DNA of 5,945 nt from Reyranella sp. (GTDB lineage: Bacteria; Pseudomonadota; Alphaproteobacteria; Reyranellales; Reyranellaceae), in NCBI GenBank assembly GCA_004296815.1, contig SCVT01000019.1, forward strand, positions 1-5,945. Direction: 5' to 3'. Positions 1 through 5,945 of this stretch are shown one piece after another (position 1 is the stretch's first letter; the number at the start of each line of letters is the position of its first letter). The notes beneath the pieces are model-generated. The model was not told the DNA's origin. It saw only the letters and a program-made list of their open reading frames with translations, and did no database searches. Both the position numbers and the translations under genes were made by a program.

Positions 1-264
1 GCCGAAGCCCATCTCGCCGGTGGCGAGGCGCACCGCGGCGCGCGTCACCGTCATCTCGCCGGCGCAGAAGGGCTGGCCGTTGCCGGAGATCCGGCCGTGC
101 AGCATGACGAGCCCGATCTCGGGGCGGCGCAGGACCGTCCAGTAGGGGGTGGGCGCCAGCGCCTGCCACAGCGCGTCGAGGCGCGCGGGCGGCGCCTTTG
201 CGAGGACGGAAAGCCACCGGCGGCGGCGGTCGGCCGACCCGGTTTGGTCGAGGTTCGAAGACAT
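1..264 (-). CDS. phnG: C-P lyase subunit PhnG (partial; 3' end beyond the left edge)
   Basis: The first 88 residues of PhnG, a component of the PhnGHIJ core complex that attaches alkylphosphonates to ATP and cleaves the carbon-phosphorus bond, giving access to phosphonates as a phosphorus source. The family is about 150 residues, so roughly the last 40% is missing at the window edge. Reading the minus strand from the ATG at 264-262 gives an open frame to base 1. Its family-like stretches are RRRWLSVLAKAP (residues 14-25), RRPEIGLVMLHGRISGNGQP (46-65) and GEMTVTRAAVRL (69-80), the last being the most PhnG-like. An in-frame stop (TAA, 327-325) lies upstream and no other start codon intervenes, so the ATG at 264 is well supported. 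Its ribosome binding site is weak. The gene is divergent from pstS and shares a 246-bp control region, which suits joint control by PhoB. Identification is by recalled family motifs, not a search. Confidence 0.85.
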   Translation of the reverse strand, partial: MSSNLDQTGSADRRRRWLSVLAKAPPARLDALWQALAPTPYWTVLRRPEIGLVMLHGRISGNGQPFCAGEMTVTRAAVRLATGEMGFG

Positions 265-323
265 GGGCGCTCGCGAAAGAAGCGCACCATCGAAGGGTCG
301 CGTTACCGTTCCGAGGGGGTGGC

Positions 324-341
324 GTTAACTGTTTGTGACAG
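324..341 (-). promoter_or_regulatory. Possible PHO box facing phnG
   Basis: On the minus strand this reads CTGTCAC-AAAC-AGTTAAC, the 7-4-7 spacing of a PhoB-binding direct repeat. The first half matches the CTGTCAT-type consensus at 6 of 7 positions. The second half is degenerate, although TTAAC-like second halves occur in some known E. coli PHO boxes (from memory). The site lies 60-77 bases upstream of the phnG start in the right orientation. No convincing -10 element follows at the usual distance. The same bases also form the inverted repeat ACTGT-N5-ACAGT (328-342), so a dimeric repressor operator is an alternative. Confidence 0.4.
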
Positions 342-373
342 TGCCGCAGCCTATCCCCAGACCATACAACCCA

Positions 374-397
374 TTGATATAGCTATACTTTTACACT
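374..397. promoter_or_regulatory. AT-rich palindromic patch in the divergent promoter region
   Basis: An AT-rich island in an otherwise GC-rich sequence. It contains the perfect 10-bp palindrome TATAGCTATA (378-387), plus TATACT (384-389) and TACACT (392-397), which resemble sigma-70 -10 elements on the plus strand. TTGATA (374-379) resembles a -35 element, but it is only 12 bp from TACACT and overlaps the other candidate region, so no well-spaced promoter can be built. It may be a basal promoter or a DNA-unwinding region between the two PHO-like sites. Function is inferred from composition and position only. Confidence 0.25.
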
Positions 398-431
398 GAG
401 CGCCGACTCATCCTCAGACAGCGTAACCGAA

Positions 432-449
432 CTGTCATATATTCGTCAT
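432..449 (+). promoter_or_regulatory. PHO box (PhoB-binding site) for the pst operon
   Basis: The sequence CTGTCAT-ATAT-TCGTCAT is a direct repeat of two 7-bp half-sites with an AT-rich 4-bp spacer, so the half-sites repeat every 11 bp. The first half is identical to the classical CTGTCAT consensus and the second differs at two positions. PhoB dimers bind such sites head to tail and recruit sigma-70 RNA polymerase, with the box standing in for the -35 element. It lies 61 bp upstream of pstS on the same strand. A -10 element is unclear: CCTAGG at 469-474 is one weak candidate. The flanking 11-bp units (421-427 GCGTAAC; 454-460) are poor matches. This site is the main evidence that the operon is induced by phosphate starvation. 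Confidence 0.85.
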
Positions 450-483
450 AGGACAGAGACGTCGGACACCTAGGGGATGGGCG

Positions 484-505
484 CTTCGAATTTCCGAAGG
501 AGAGG
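484..505 (+). promoter_or_regulatory. pstS ribosome binding site with small leader hairpin
   Basis: A strong Shine-Dalgarno stretch, AAGGAGAGG (497-505), precedes the pstS ATG, with AGGAG ending 8 nt before it, and fixes the pstS start. Immediately upstream, CTTCG (484-488) can pair with CGAAG (495-499) around a 6-nt loop. This 5-bp stem would cover only the first three bases of the Shine-Dalgarno, leaving GAGAGG free. The ribosome site is well supported; a regulatory role for the stem is speculative. Confidence 0.6.
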
Positions 506-510
506 ACCCT

Positions 511-1557
511 ATGAACCTGAGCAAGATCGTCCTGACGGCGGCCGCGTTGGCGCTGTCTCCGGTCGCCGCGTACGCCATCGACATTTCGGGCGCCGGCGCG
601 ACCTTCCCGTACCCGATCTACGCCAAGTGGGCCGACGCCTACAAGAAAGAGACCGGCAACGGCCTCAACTACCAGTCGATCGGCTCGGGCGGCGGCATCA
701 AGCAGATCAAGGCCAAGACCGTGACCTTCGGCGCCACCGATGCCCCGCTGCCGGGCAAGGAGCTCGACGAGTCGGGCCTCGCGCAGTTCCCCGCGGTGAT
801 GGGCGCGATCGTGCCGGTCGTGAACCTCGAAGGCATCAAGCCGGGCGAGCTCACCCTCGACGGCCCGACGGTCGCCAACATCTATCTCGGCGCGATCAAG
901 AGCTGGGATGATCCGGCGATCGCCAAGCTCAACCCGAACACCAAGCTGCCGAAGCAGGCGATCGTCCCGGTGCGCCGCTCCGACGGCTCGGGCACGACCT
1001 ACAACTTCGCCTACTACCTCGCCGAGATCAGCCCGGAGTGGAAGTCCAAGGTCGGCGTCTCGACGGCGCTGCAGTGGCCGGTCGGCATCGGCGCCAAGGG
1101 CAACGAAGGCGTTGCCGGCAACGTCGCCCAGACCAAGGGCTCGATCGGCTATGTCGAGTACGCCTACGCCAAGCAGAACAAGCTGATCCACACCAAGATG
1201 ATCAACAAGGCCGGCAAGACCGTCGAGCCGAACGCGACGACCTTCCAGGCCGCCGCCGCCAACGCCGACTGGAAGTCGGTTCCCGGCTACGGCGTGATCC
1301 TCGCCAACCAGCCCGGCGACCAGTCGTGGCCGATGACCGCCGCGACCTGGATCCTGCTCTACAAGAAGCCGGAGAAGGCGGCCGAGACGGCCGAGGCCCT
1401 GAAGTTCTTCGCCTGGTCCTACGCCAAGGGCGACAAGATGGCCGAGGAGCTCGACTACGTGCCGATGCCGGACAACGTCGTGAACGACATCCTCAAGATG
1501 TGGTCGGCCGACGTGAAGGACGGCAGCGGCAAGCCGCTGTACTCGCCGACGAACTGA
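511..1557 (+). CDS. pstS: Periplasmic phosphate-binding protein PstS
   Basis: High-affinity phosphate-binding lipid-free periplasmic protein of the Pst ABC importer, 348 residues, the normal length for the family. Residues 1-22 are a signal peptide: a lysine near the start, a hydrophobic core, and AYA before the mature sequence IDISGAG. Family motifs appear in order: [11 protein letters not shown] (27-37), the phosphate-binding loop GSGGGIKQI (58-66), FGATDAP (73-79, with the phosphate-contacting Asp77), and [12 protein letters not shown] (155-166). In the last, Arg156, Asp158, Ser160, Gly161 and Thr162 correspond to the known ligand residues of E. coli PstS. The C-terminal part keeps the usual WPM and YVPMP segments (273-275, 316-320). 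It is the first gene after the PHO box, has the best ribosome binding site of the operon, and is followed by a 62-nt gap with a stable hairpin. That arrangement fits the large excess of binding protein over membrane subunits. Confidence 0.98.
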   Translation: MNLSKIVLTAAALALSPVAAYAIDISGAGATFPYPIYAKWADAYKKETGNGLNYQSIGSGGGIKQIKAKTVTFGATDAPLPGKELDESGLAQFPAVMGAIVPVVNLEGIKPGELTLDGPTVANIYLGAIKSWDDPAIAKLNPNTKLPKQAIVPVRRSDGSGTTYNFAYYLAEISPEWKSKVGVSTALQWPVGIGAKGNEGVAGNVAQTKGSIGYVEYAYAKQNKLIHTKMINKAGKTVEPNATTFQAAAANADWKSVPGYGVILANQPGDQSWPMTAATWILLYKKPEKAAETAEALKFFAWSYAKGDKMAEELDYVPMPDNVVNDILKMWSADVKDGSGKPLYSPTN

Positions 1558-1579
1558 TCGTCGCGAGCTGAAATGGATG

Positions 1580-1601
1580 GGGCGGGTGGCGACACCCGCC
1601 C
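1580..1601 (+). repeat. Intercistronic hairpin between pstS and pstC
   Basis: GGGCGGGTG (1580-1588) pairs perfectly with CACCCGCCC (1593-1601) around the loop GCGA, a GNRA-type tetraloop, giving a 9-bp, nearly all-GC stem. No T-tract follows, so it does not look like an intrinsic terminator. In binding-protein transporter operons, such structures often block 3' exonucleases and leave a stable transcript of the binding-protein gene, with fewer transcripts covering the permease genes. That role is inferred here. A second small stem, CCTCG/CGAGG (1600-1604 and 1607-1611), overlaps both it and the pstC Shine-Dalgarno. Confidence 0.7.
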
Positions 1602-1619
1602 TCGTCCGAGGGGAGAGGG

Positions 1620-2639
1620 ATGGAGCCGTCGAGGGGGCGTGACGTGAGCGAAGTGGCTTTGAAGGGTGCGGACGCACCTGTCGCCGTAGCGGCCTCGCGG
1701 GCGGCCGTGCTGAGGCGGCTGCGCCTCACCGACATGATCTTCCACGGCCTGACGCGCGGGGCGTCGCTCGCGGTGCTCGCGCTGCTGGGCGGTGTGATCC
1801 TCTCGCTGGTCTACGGTGCGGCGCCCGCGCTCAGCACCTTCGGCTTCGGCTTCCTGTTCGACGAATCGTGGAACCCGGTGACCGAGAGGTTCGGCGCCCT
1901 GGCCCCGATCTTCGGAACGCTGGTCACCTCCGCCATCGCCATGCTGATCGCCGTGCCGGTCGGCCTGATGATCGCCTTCTTCCTGACCGAGCTCTGCCCG
2001 ATGATGCTGCGCCGCCCGATCGGCATCGCCATCGAGCTGCTGGCCGGCATCCCCAGCATCATCTACGGCATCTGGGGCCTGTTCGTGTTCGCGCCGTTCA
2101 TGCAGCAGTACGTGCAGCCCCTTTTCATCGACAGCTTCGCCAACGTGCCGGTGCTGTCGACTCTGTTCGCCGGCCCGCCCTACGGCATCGGCATGTTCAC
2201 CGCCGGCCTGATCCTCGCGATCATGGTGCTGCCCTTCGTGACCTCGATCTCGCGCGACGTGTTCGATGCGGTACCGCCGGTGCTCAAGGAAGCGGCCTAC
2301 GGCGTGGGCTGCACGACCTGGGAAGTGTTCCGATACGTGGTGCTGCCCTACACCCGCATCGGCGTCATCGGCGGCTTCATGCTCGGTCTCGGCCGTGCAC
2401 TCGGCGAGACCATGGCCGTCACTTTCGTGATCGGCAACGCCCACCACGTCTCGGCCTCGCTGTTCGCGCCCGGCACGACGATCTCGGCCTCGATCGCCAA
2501 CGAGTTCACCGAGGCGGTCGGCGACCTCTACACCTCCTCGCTGATCGCGCTGGGCCTGATCCTGTTCTTCATCACCTTCTGTGTGCTGGCGATCGCGCGT
2601 TACCTGCTGCTGCGCTTGCAGAAGCAGGGAGGGAAGTAG
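1620..2639 (+). CDS. pstC: Phosphate ABC transporter permease PstC
   Basis: One of the two membrane subunits of the Pst importer, 339 residues from this start. About six transmembrane helices are visible, near residues 48-66, 97-122, 135-160, 190-210, 245-272 and 305-331. The EAA loop that contacts PstB is [20 protein letters not shown] (224-243). It is followed by [16 protein letters not shown] (258-273), which is diagnostic of PstC and carries conserved charged Arg and Glu residues within the membrane region. [11 protein letters not shown] (144-154) is also typical. The start is uncertain. The ATG at 1620 has GAGGGG (1608-1613) at 6 nt, while an in-frame GTG at 1644 has GAGGGGG (1631-1637), also at 6 nt, and would give 331 residues starting SEVALK after the initiator. 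The gene ends 4 nt before pstA, so the two are probably translated together. Confidence 0.96.
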   Translation: MEPSRGRDVSEVALKGADAPVAVAASRAAVLRRLRLTDMIFHGLTRGASLAVLALLGGVILSLVYGAAPALSTFGFGFLFDESWNPVTERFGALAPIFGTLVTSAIAMLIAVPVGLMIAFFLTELCPMMLRRPIGIAIELLAGIPSIIYGIWGLFVFAPFMQQYVQPLFIDSFANVPVLSTLFAGPPYGIGMFTAGLILAIMVLPFVTSISRDVFDAVPPVLKEAAYGVGCTTWEVFRYVVLPYTRIGVIGGFMLGLGRALGETMAVTFVIGNAHHVSASLFAPGTTISASIANEFTEAVGDLYTSSLIALGLILFFITFCVLAIARYLLLRLQKQGGK

Positions 2640-2643
2640 AGCC

Positions 2644-3510
2644 ATGCCCGACATGACCATCGCCACCGCCAACAGCCCGCTCTACTCGGGGCGCCGGCGC
2701 CGCAACGCCATCGCCAAGAGCCTTGCCCTCGCCGCCACGATCTTCGGCCTGGGCTGGCTGGTCCTCATCCTGGGCGTCCTGATCTACCAGGGGATCGGCG
2801 GGCTTTCGCTCGCTGTGTTCACCGAGATGACGCCGCCGCCCGGCGCCGCCGGTGGCCTGCTCAACGCTATCGCCGGAAGCATCGTGATGACGGTGCTGGC
2901 CGTGCTGATCGGCACGCCGATCGGCATCCTGGCCGGCACCTATCTCGCGGAGTACGGGCGGCACGACAAGATCTCGTCGGTCGTGCGCTTCATCAACGAC
3001 ATCCTGCTCTCCGCGCCCTCGATCGTGATCGGCCTGTTCGTCTACGAGATCATGGTCGCGCCGATGGGCCATTTCTCGGGCTGGGCCGGCGCCGTGGCGC
3101 TCGCCGTGATCGTGATCCCGGTCGTGGTCCGCACCACCGAGGACATGCTCACGCTGGTGCCCGACACGCTGCGCGAGGCCGCCGCCTCGATCGGCCTGCC
3201 GCGCGCCCACATGATCGTCCGCATCGCCTACCGGGCGGCGCAGGCCGGCATCGTCACCGGCATCCTGCTGGCCGTCGCCCGCATCTCGGGCGAGACCGCA
3301 CCGCTCCTGTTCACTGCCCTGAACAACCAGTTCTGGAGCATGAACATGAACGCGCCGATGCCCAGCCTGCCGGTCGTCATCTTCCAGTTCGCGCTGTCGC
3401 CCTACGCCGAATGGCAGAAGCTCGCCTGGACCGGCGCGCTCCTGATCACCGTCACCGTGCTGGCGCTCAGCATCATCGCCCGTTCCCTCACCGCGAGGAA
3501 GTCGTCATGA
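2644..3510 (+). CDS. pstA: Phosphate ABC transporter permease PstA
   Basis: The partner membrane subunit of PstC, 288 residues, close to the usual size. After a short basic cytoplasmic N-terminus (RRRR at 17-20) there are about six hydrophobic helices near 25-50, 71-103, 118-140, 147-163, 199-222 and 258-280. The family segments are [28 protein letters not shown] (78-105 in part), [18 protein letters not shown] (117-134) and the EAA loop [12 protein letters not shown] (176-187), which docks on Pst[14 protein letters not shown] (213-225) is the PstA counterpart of the RALGETMAV motif of PstC. The ATG at 2644 is chosen because AGGGAGGG (2626-2633), inside the end of pstC, lies 10 nt upstream. 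A second in-frame ATG at 2653 is further from it, and the frame remains open further upstream without PstA-like sequence. The stop overlaps the pstB start. Confidence 0.96.
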   Translation: MPDMTIATANSPLYSGRRRRNAIAKSLALAATIFGLGWLVLILGVLIYQGIGGLSLAVFTEMTPPPGAAGGLLNAIAGSIVMTVLAVLIGTPIGILAGTYLAEYGRHDKISSVVRFINDILLSAPSIVIGLFVYEIMVAPMGHFSGWAGAVALAVIVIPVVVRTTEDMLTLVPDTLREAAASIGLPRAHMIVRIAYRAAQAGIVTGILLAVARISGETAPLLFTALNNQFWSMNMNAPMPSLPVVIFQFALSPYAEWQKLAWTGALLITVTVLALSIIARSLTARKSS

Positions 3511-4319
3511 GTCTCCAGACCGCCGTTCCCGTCGCCACGCACGCCAAGATCGACACGGCGGGCCTCGCCGAGAAGATCTCGATCAAGAACCTCGAGTTCT
3601 TCTACGGCGACAGCCGCGCCCTCAAGGGCATCAGCCTGTCGCTCTACGCCAACAAGACCACGGCCTTCATCGGACCGTCGGGCTGCGGCAAGTCGACCCT
3701 GCTGCGCATCCTGAACCGGATGTACGACCTCTACCCGGGCCAGCGCGCCACGGGCGACGTGCTGTTCGACGGCGAGAACCTGTTGCGCGAGGGCCAGGAC
3801 ATCAACCTGCTGCGCGCGCGCATCGGCATGGTGTTCCAGAAGCCGACGCCGTTCCCGATGACGATCTACGAGAACATCGCCTTCGGCGTGCGTCTCTACG
3901 AAAACCTGCCCAAGTCCGAGCTCGACGGCCGTGTCGAGCAGGCGCTGCGCCGTGCGGCGCTGTGGGACGAGGTCAAGGACAAGCTCGGCGCCAGCGGCCA
4001 GAGCCTCTCGGGCGGCCAGCAGCAGCGCCTCTGCATCGCGCGCACCGTCGCGGTGAAGCCCGAGGTCATCCTGTTCGACGAGCCCTGCTCGGCGCTCGAT
4101 CCGATCTCGACCGCCAAGATCGAGGAGCTGATCGACGAGCTGAAGCAGGACTACACGATCGTGATCGTGACCCACAACATGCAGCAGGCGGCGCGCGTCT
4201 CCGACTTCACCGCCTTCATGTATCTCGGCGAGCTCGTCGAGTTCGGCAACACCGCGACGCTGTTCACCACCCCGACCGACAAGCGCACCCAGGCCTACAT
4301 CACCGGCCGCTTCGGCTGA
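3507..4319 (+). CDS. pstB: Phosphate ABC transporter ATPase PstB
   Basis: Cytoplasmic ATPase that powers phosphate import through PstC/PstA, 270 residues. All nucleotide-binding motifs are intact: Walker [10 protein letters not shown] (56-64), the Q-loop Gln in [11 protein letters not shown] (109-119), the signature LSGGQQQR (167-174), Walker B VILFDEP (187-193) followed by the PstB-typical CSALDP, and the switch His213 in [19 protein letters not shown] and the ending [11 protein letters not shown] are characteristic of PstB rather than other ABC ATPases. The start at 3507 overlaps the pstA stop as ATGA, with AGGAAG (3496-3501) just upstream. The open frame extends further 5', but that part lies within pstA and is not PstB-like. 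The N-terminal 22 or so residues before [12 protein letters not shown] are a non-conserved extension, common in alphaproteobacterial PstB. Besides transport, PstB is part of the signalling complex with PhoU. Confidence 0.98.
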   Translation: MSLQTAVPVATHAKIDTAGLAEKISIKNLEFFYGDSRALKGISLSLYANKTTAFIGPSGCGKSTLLRILNRMYDLYPGQRATGDVLFDGENLLREGQDINLLRARIGMVFQKPTPFPMTIYENIAFGVRLYENLPKSELDGRVEQALRRAALWDEVKDKLGASGQSLSGGQQQRLCIARTVAVKPEVILFDEPCSALDPISTAKIEELIDELKQDYTIVIVTHNMQQAARVSDFTAFMYLGELVEFGNTATLFTTPTDKRTQAYITGRFG

Positions 4320-4342
4320 CCGGCAAGAAGAAGGGAAAGATC

Positions 4343-5053
4343 ATGGCCGAACATACCCTCAAGCGTTTCGACGAGGAGCTCGAGAAGCTCAGCGCCACCA
4401 TCAGCGAGATGGGCGGCCTGGCCGAGAGCCAGCTCGCGCAATCCCTGGTGGCGCTGCGCGAGCGCGACACCGAGGCGGCCGAGAAGGTGATCGCCGAGGA
4501 TCAGCGGGTCGACGCGCTCGACGAGGCGGTTCAGGCGCAGACGGTCCAGCTGCTGGCGCTGCGCCAGCCGATGGCGGTCGATCTGCGGGTCATCCTCTCC
4601 TCGATCAAGATCGCGGCGGCGCTGGAGCGCATCGCCGACTATGCCAAGAACACTGCCAAGCGCAGCATCGTGCTGACCGGCGGCAATGCCCCGCTCTCGG
4701 CGGTCAACGGCATCGATCGCCTCGGCCGCCTGGTGCGCACCGCGCTCAAGGACGTGCTCGATGCCTTCGCCCACGGCGACGTGGCCAAGGCGCACGACGT
4801 GTGGCAGCGCGACGAGGAGATCGACCAGGTCTACACCGGCCTATTCCGCGAGCTGCTGACCTACATGATGGAGGATCCGCGCACGATCACCGCGTGCACG
4901 CATCTGCTGTTCATGGCCAAGAACATCGAGCGGGCCGGCGACCACGTCACCAACATCGCCGAGCTGGTGAGCTTCCGCACGACCGGCCACGGCTTCGACG
5001 AGGTGCGACCCAAGGGCAGCGCCGCCCTCTACGCGGCAGGTAACGCGCCGTGA
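4343..5053 (+). CDS. phoU: Phosphate-specific transport system accessory protein PhoU
   Basis: Cytoplasmic all-helical regulator, 236 residues, that links the Pst transporter to the Pho sensor kinase and keeps the Pho response off when phosphate is plentiful. It shows the two repeated three-helix PhoU domains. The first contains the metal-cluster motif ALERIADYAKN (93-103), and the second the matching motif NIERAGDHVTNIAE (194-207), both of the E-x-x-x-D type. QPMAVDLRVILSSIKIA (75-91) and EDPRTITACTHLLFMAKNIERAGDH are strongly PhoU-like. The ATG at 4343 is chosen because the protein then begins MAEHTLKRFDEELEKL, the normal PhoU start. It has a purine-rich AAGAAGGG stretch upstream and lies 23 nt after pstB. 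The frame is open further 5' within pstB but meaningless there. The stop overlaps the phoB GTG in GTGA, so the two are probably translationally coupled. Confidence 0.97.
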   Translation: MAEHTLKRFDEELEKLSATISEMGGLAESQLAQSLVALRERDTEAAEKVIAEDQRVDALDEAVQAQTVQLLALRQPMAVDLRVILSSIKIAAALERIADYAKNTAKRSIVLTGGNAPLSAVNGIDRLGRLVRTALKDVLDAFAHGDVAKAHDVWQRDEEIDQVYTGLFRELLTYMMEDPRTITACTHLLFMAKNIERAGDHVTNIAELVSFRTTGHGFDEVRPKGSAALYAAGNAP

Positions 5054-5793
5054 GCATGGTGGCGACCAGCCCCAACCGCCGCGACGCCCAGGGCCCGTCG
5101 ATGAAGCCGCGCGTGCTGATCGTCGAGGACGAAACCGCCCTGGTCGAGCTGCTGCGCTACAACCTCGAACAGTCGGGCCTGCGGGTCGCCGTGGCCTATG
5201 ACGGCGAGGAGGCGCTGCGCGCCGTGCAGGAGGACGTCCCCGACCTCATCCTGCTCGACTGGATGCTGCCCCTGATGTCGGGCATCGAGGTCTGCCGCCA
5301 GCTCCGCCGCCAGACCGCCACCGCCAACGTGCCGATCATCATGCTGACGGCGCGCGGCGAGGAGGGCGACCGCGTGCGCGGGCTCGACGCCGGCGCCGAC
5401 GACTATGTGCCCAAGCCCTTCTCGCCGACCGAGCTGGTGGCGCGCATCCGTGCCGTGCTGCGTCGCATCCGGCCGGCGCTGGCCGACGAGGCGCTCTCCT
5501 ACGCCGACATCGTGATGGATCTGGTAGCGCACCGGGTGACCCGCGGCGGCAAGCCGCTGCATCTCGGGCCGACCGAGTTCCGCCTGCTGCGCCACTTCAT
5601 GGAGCATCCCGGCCGCGTCTTCAGCCGCGAGCAGCTCCTCGACGCGGTGTGGGGCAAGGACGTCTATGTCGAGGCCCGCACCGTCGACGTGCATATCCGC
5701 CGCCTGCGCATCGCGCTGAACGGCGAGACCGATGCCGACGTGATCCGTACCGTCCGCGCCGCCGGCTACGCCCTCGACGCCACGCCGGGCTGA
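5050..5793 (+). CDS. phoB: Phosphate regulon response regulator PhoB
   Basis: Two-component response regulator of the OmpR/PhoB family that, once phosphorylated, binds PHO boxes such as the one before pstS. Numbered from the GTG at 5050 (247 residues), the receiver domain covers about 18-138. It has acidic residues Glu26 and Asp27, phosphoacceptor Asp70 (LILLDWMLP), Thr100 (IIMLTAR) and Lys122 (PKPF). The winged-helix DNA-binding domain covers about 145-247, with LGPTEFRLLRHFMEHPGRVFSREQLLDAVWG and the recognition-helix region RTVDVHIRRLR (200-210). The GTG overlaps the phoU stop (GTGA), supporting this start. The ATG at 5056 is equally possible. The ATG at 5101 would give 230 residues and place the active-site residues at 53, 83 and 105, exactly the E. 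coli PhoB numbering, but has a poor ribosome site. Homology does not cover the first 17 residues. No phoR follows in the visible sequence. Confidence 0.95.
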   Translation: MSMVATSPNRRDAQGPSMKPRVLIVEDETALVELLRYNLEQSGLRVAVAYDGEEALRAVQEDVPDLILLDWMLPLMSGIEVCRQLRRQTATANVPIIMLTARGEEGDRVRGLDAGADDYVPKPFSPTELVARIRAVLRRIRPALADEALSYADIVMDLVAHRVTRGGKPLHLGPTEFRLLRHFMEHPGRVFSREQLLDAVWGKDVYVEARTVDVHIRRLRIALNGETDADVIRTVRAAGYALDATPG

Positions 5794-5811
5794 CGGGTTC
5801 ATCCCCGTTTT
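5792..5811 (+). terminator. Probable weak intrinsic terminator of the pst-pho operon
   Basis: ACGGG (5793-5797) pairs with CCCGT (5804-5808) around the 6-nt loop TTCATC. A G-T wobble pair (5792/5809) extends the stem, and the run of T residues covers 5808-5811. The stem begins inside the phoB stop codon. It is short, and the T run has only four bases, so termination may be partial. Position and shape fit the end of the operon. Confidence 0.45.
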
Positions 5812-5866
5812 CCACACCGGCGGTCACGGTTTTGTAGCGCGGACCTCCTACACAGAGGGTGCCCGT

Positions 5867-5922
5867 TCCGAGCCGGCTCCCCACGCCCCGCTCCCGGAAT
5901 GGGCCGGTTCCCCCGGCTCGGA
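5867..5922. repeat. 10-bp perfect inverted repeat downstream of phoB
   Basis: TCCGAGCCGG (5867-5876) is the exact reverse complement of CCGGCTCGGA (5913-5922), with 36 bases between. The spacer contains a smaller pair, GGAA (5897-5900 region) and TTCC (about 5908-5911), so a branched structure is possible. There is no T-tract on either strand. It may be a structural element in the phoB 3' region, a leader structure of the next gene, or a dispersed palindromic repeat. The stretch 5812-5945 contains no gene I can support; an ATG at 5932 leaves only four codons before the edge. Confidence 0.45.
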
Positions 5923-5945
5923 CGACACCCGATGCCGATTTACTG

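Noticed and set aside
51..290. Minus-strand open frame of 79 codons starting at the ATG at 290
   Set aside because: It is out of frame with the PhnG reading that starts at 264, and its translation is Arg/Ser/Pro-rich with no family resemblance.
391..2672. Long open frames antisense to pstS and pstC
   Set aside because: They are low-complexity translations rich in Arg, Gly, Asp and His, as expected from the opposite strand of GC-rich genes, and both overlap clear pst genes.
3411..3506. 5' extension of the pstB frame
   Set aside because: It lies inside pstA, encodes Arg/His-rich sequence unrelated to PstB, and the ATGA overlap start at 3507 has its own ribosome site.
3962..4342. 5' extension of the phoU frame
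   Set aside because: It lies in an alternative frame of pstB. The natural PhoU start MAEHTLKRFDEELEKL is at 4343.
3402..5817. Long antisense open frames over pstB, phoU and phoB
   Set aside because: These are opposite-strand shadows of well-supported genes, with no recognisable domains.
5820..5849. Possible small minus-strand gene using the Shine-Dalgarno-like AGGAGGT (5843-5849)
   Set aside because: The nearest start is a GTG about 15 nt away, too far, and the frame runs antisense into phoB with an unremarkable translation.
5833..5885. tRNA-like or small-RNA-like fold after phoB
   Set aside because: Only a 5-bp TGTAG/CTACA pair is present, and no TψC arm or cloverleaf can be built.
5932..5945. 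ATG at 5932 as the start of the next gene
   Set aside because: Only four codons are visible and there is no clear ribosome binding site, so it cannot be supported.
1..5945. A hidden novel system, mobile element, CRISPR array or integration site
   Set aside because: Nearly all bases are accounted for by canonical Pst/Pho genes in standard order with uniform composition. No repeats of array type, transposase or att-like sequences were seen.

Overview
The window is a phosphate-acquisition locus from a high-GC proteobacterium, most likely an alphaproteobacterium. I infer this from the strongly G/C-biased third codon positions, the gene order pstS-pstC-pstA-pstB-phoU-phoB, and the flanking C-P lyase gene; the genus cannot be read from the sequence.

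Layout. Bases 1-264 hold the 5' part of phnG (carbon-phosphorus lyase subunit) on the minus strand, running off the left edge. Bases 265-510 are a divergent intergenic control region. It contains a near-consensus PHO box (432-449) facing pstS, a weaker PHO-like site (324-341) facing phnG, and an AT-rich palindromic patch between them. Bases 511-5793 are six tightly packed plus-strand genes: pstS, pstC, pstA, pstB, phoU and phoB. The pstA/pstB and phoU/phoB junctions are 4-nt overlaps (ATGA, GTGA), and the pstC/pstA and pstB/phoU gaps are only 4 and 23 nt. The only sizeable gap, 62 nt between pstS and pstC, holds a perfect 9-bp GC hairpin with a GNRA-type loop. A short hairpin followed by T residues sits on the phoB stop codon. 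The remaining 134 or so bases have no recognisable gene but contain a 10-bp perfect inverted repeat.

How the parts work together. PstS captures periplasmic phosphate, PstC and PstA form the membrane channel, and PstB hydrolyses ATP to drive uptake. PhoU conveys the state of the transporter to the Pho sensor kinase, and PhoB is the response regulator that binds PHO boxes. The PHO box before pstS therefore suggests that the operon activates itself through PhoB. The divergent phnG suggests that scavenging phosphorus from phosphonates is induced at the same time. The kinase gene phoR is not in the window, neither upstream of pstS nor in the sequence available after phoB.

I see no new or exotic system here: no CRISPR array, mobile element or RNA gene. 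The points worth a second look are the divergent phnG/pst control region, the missing phoR, the intercistronic hairpin, and two uncertain start codons (pstC, phoB).
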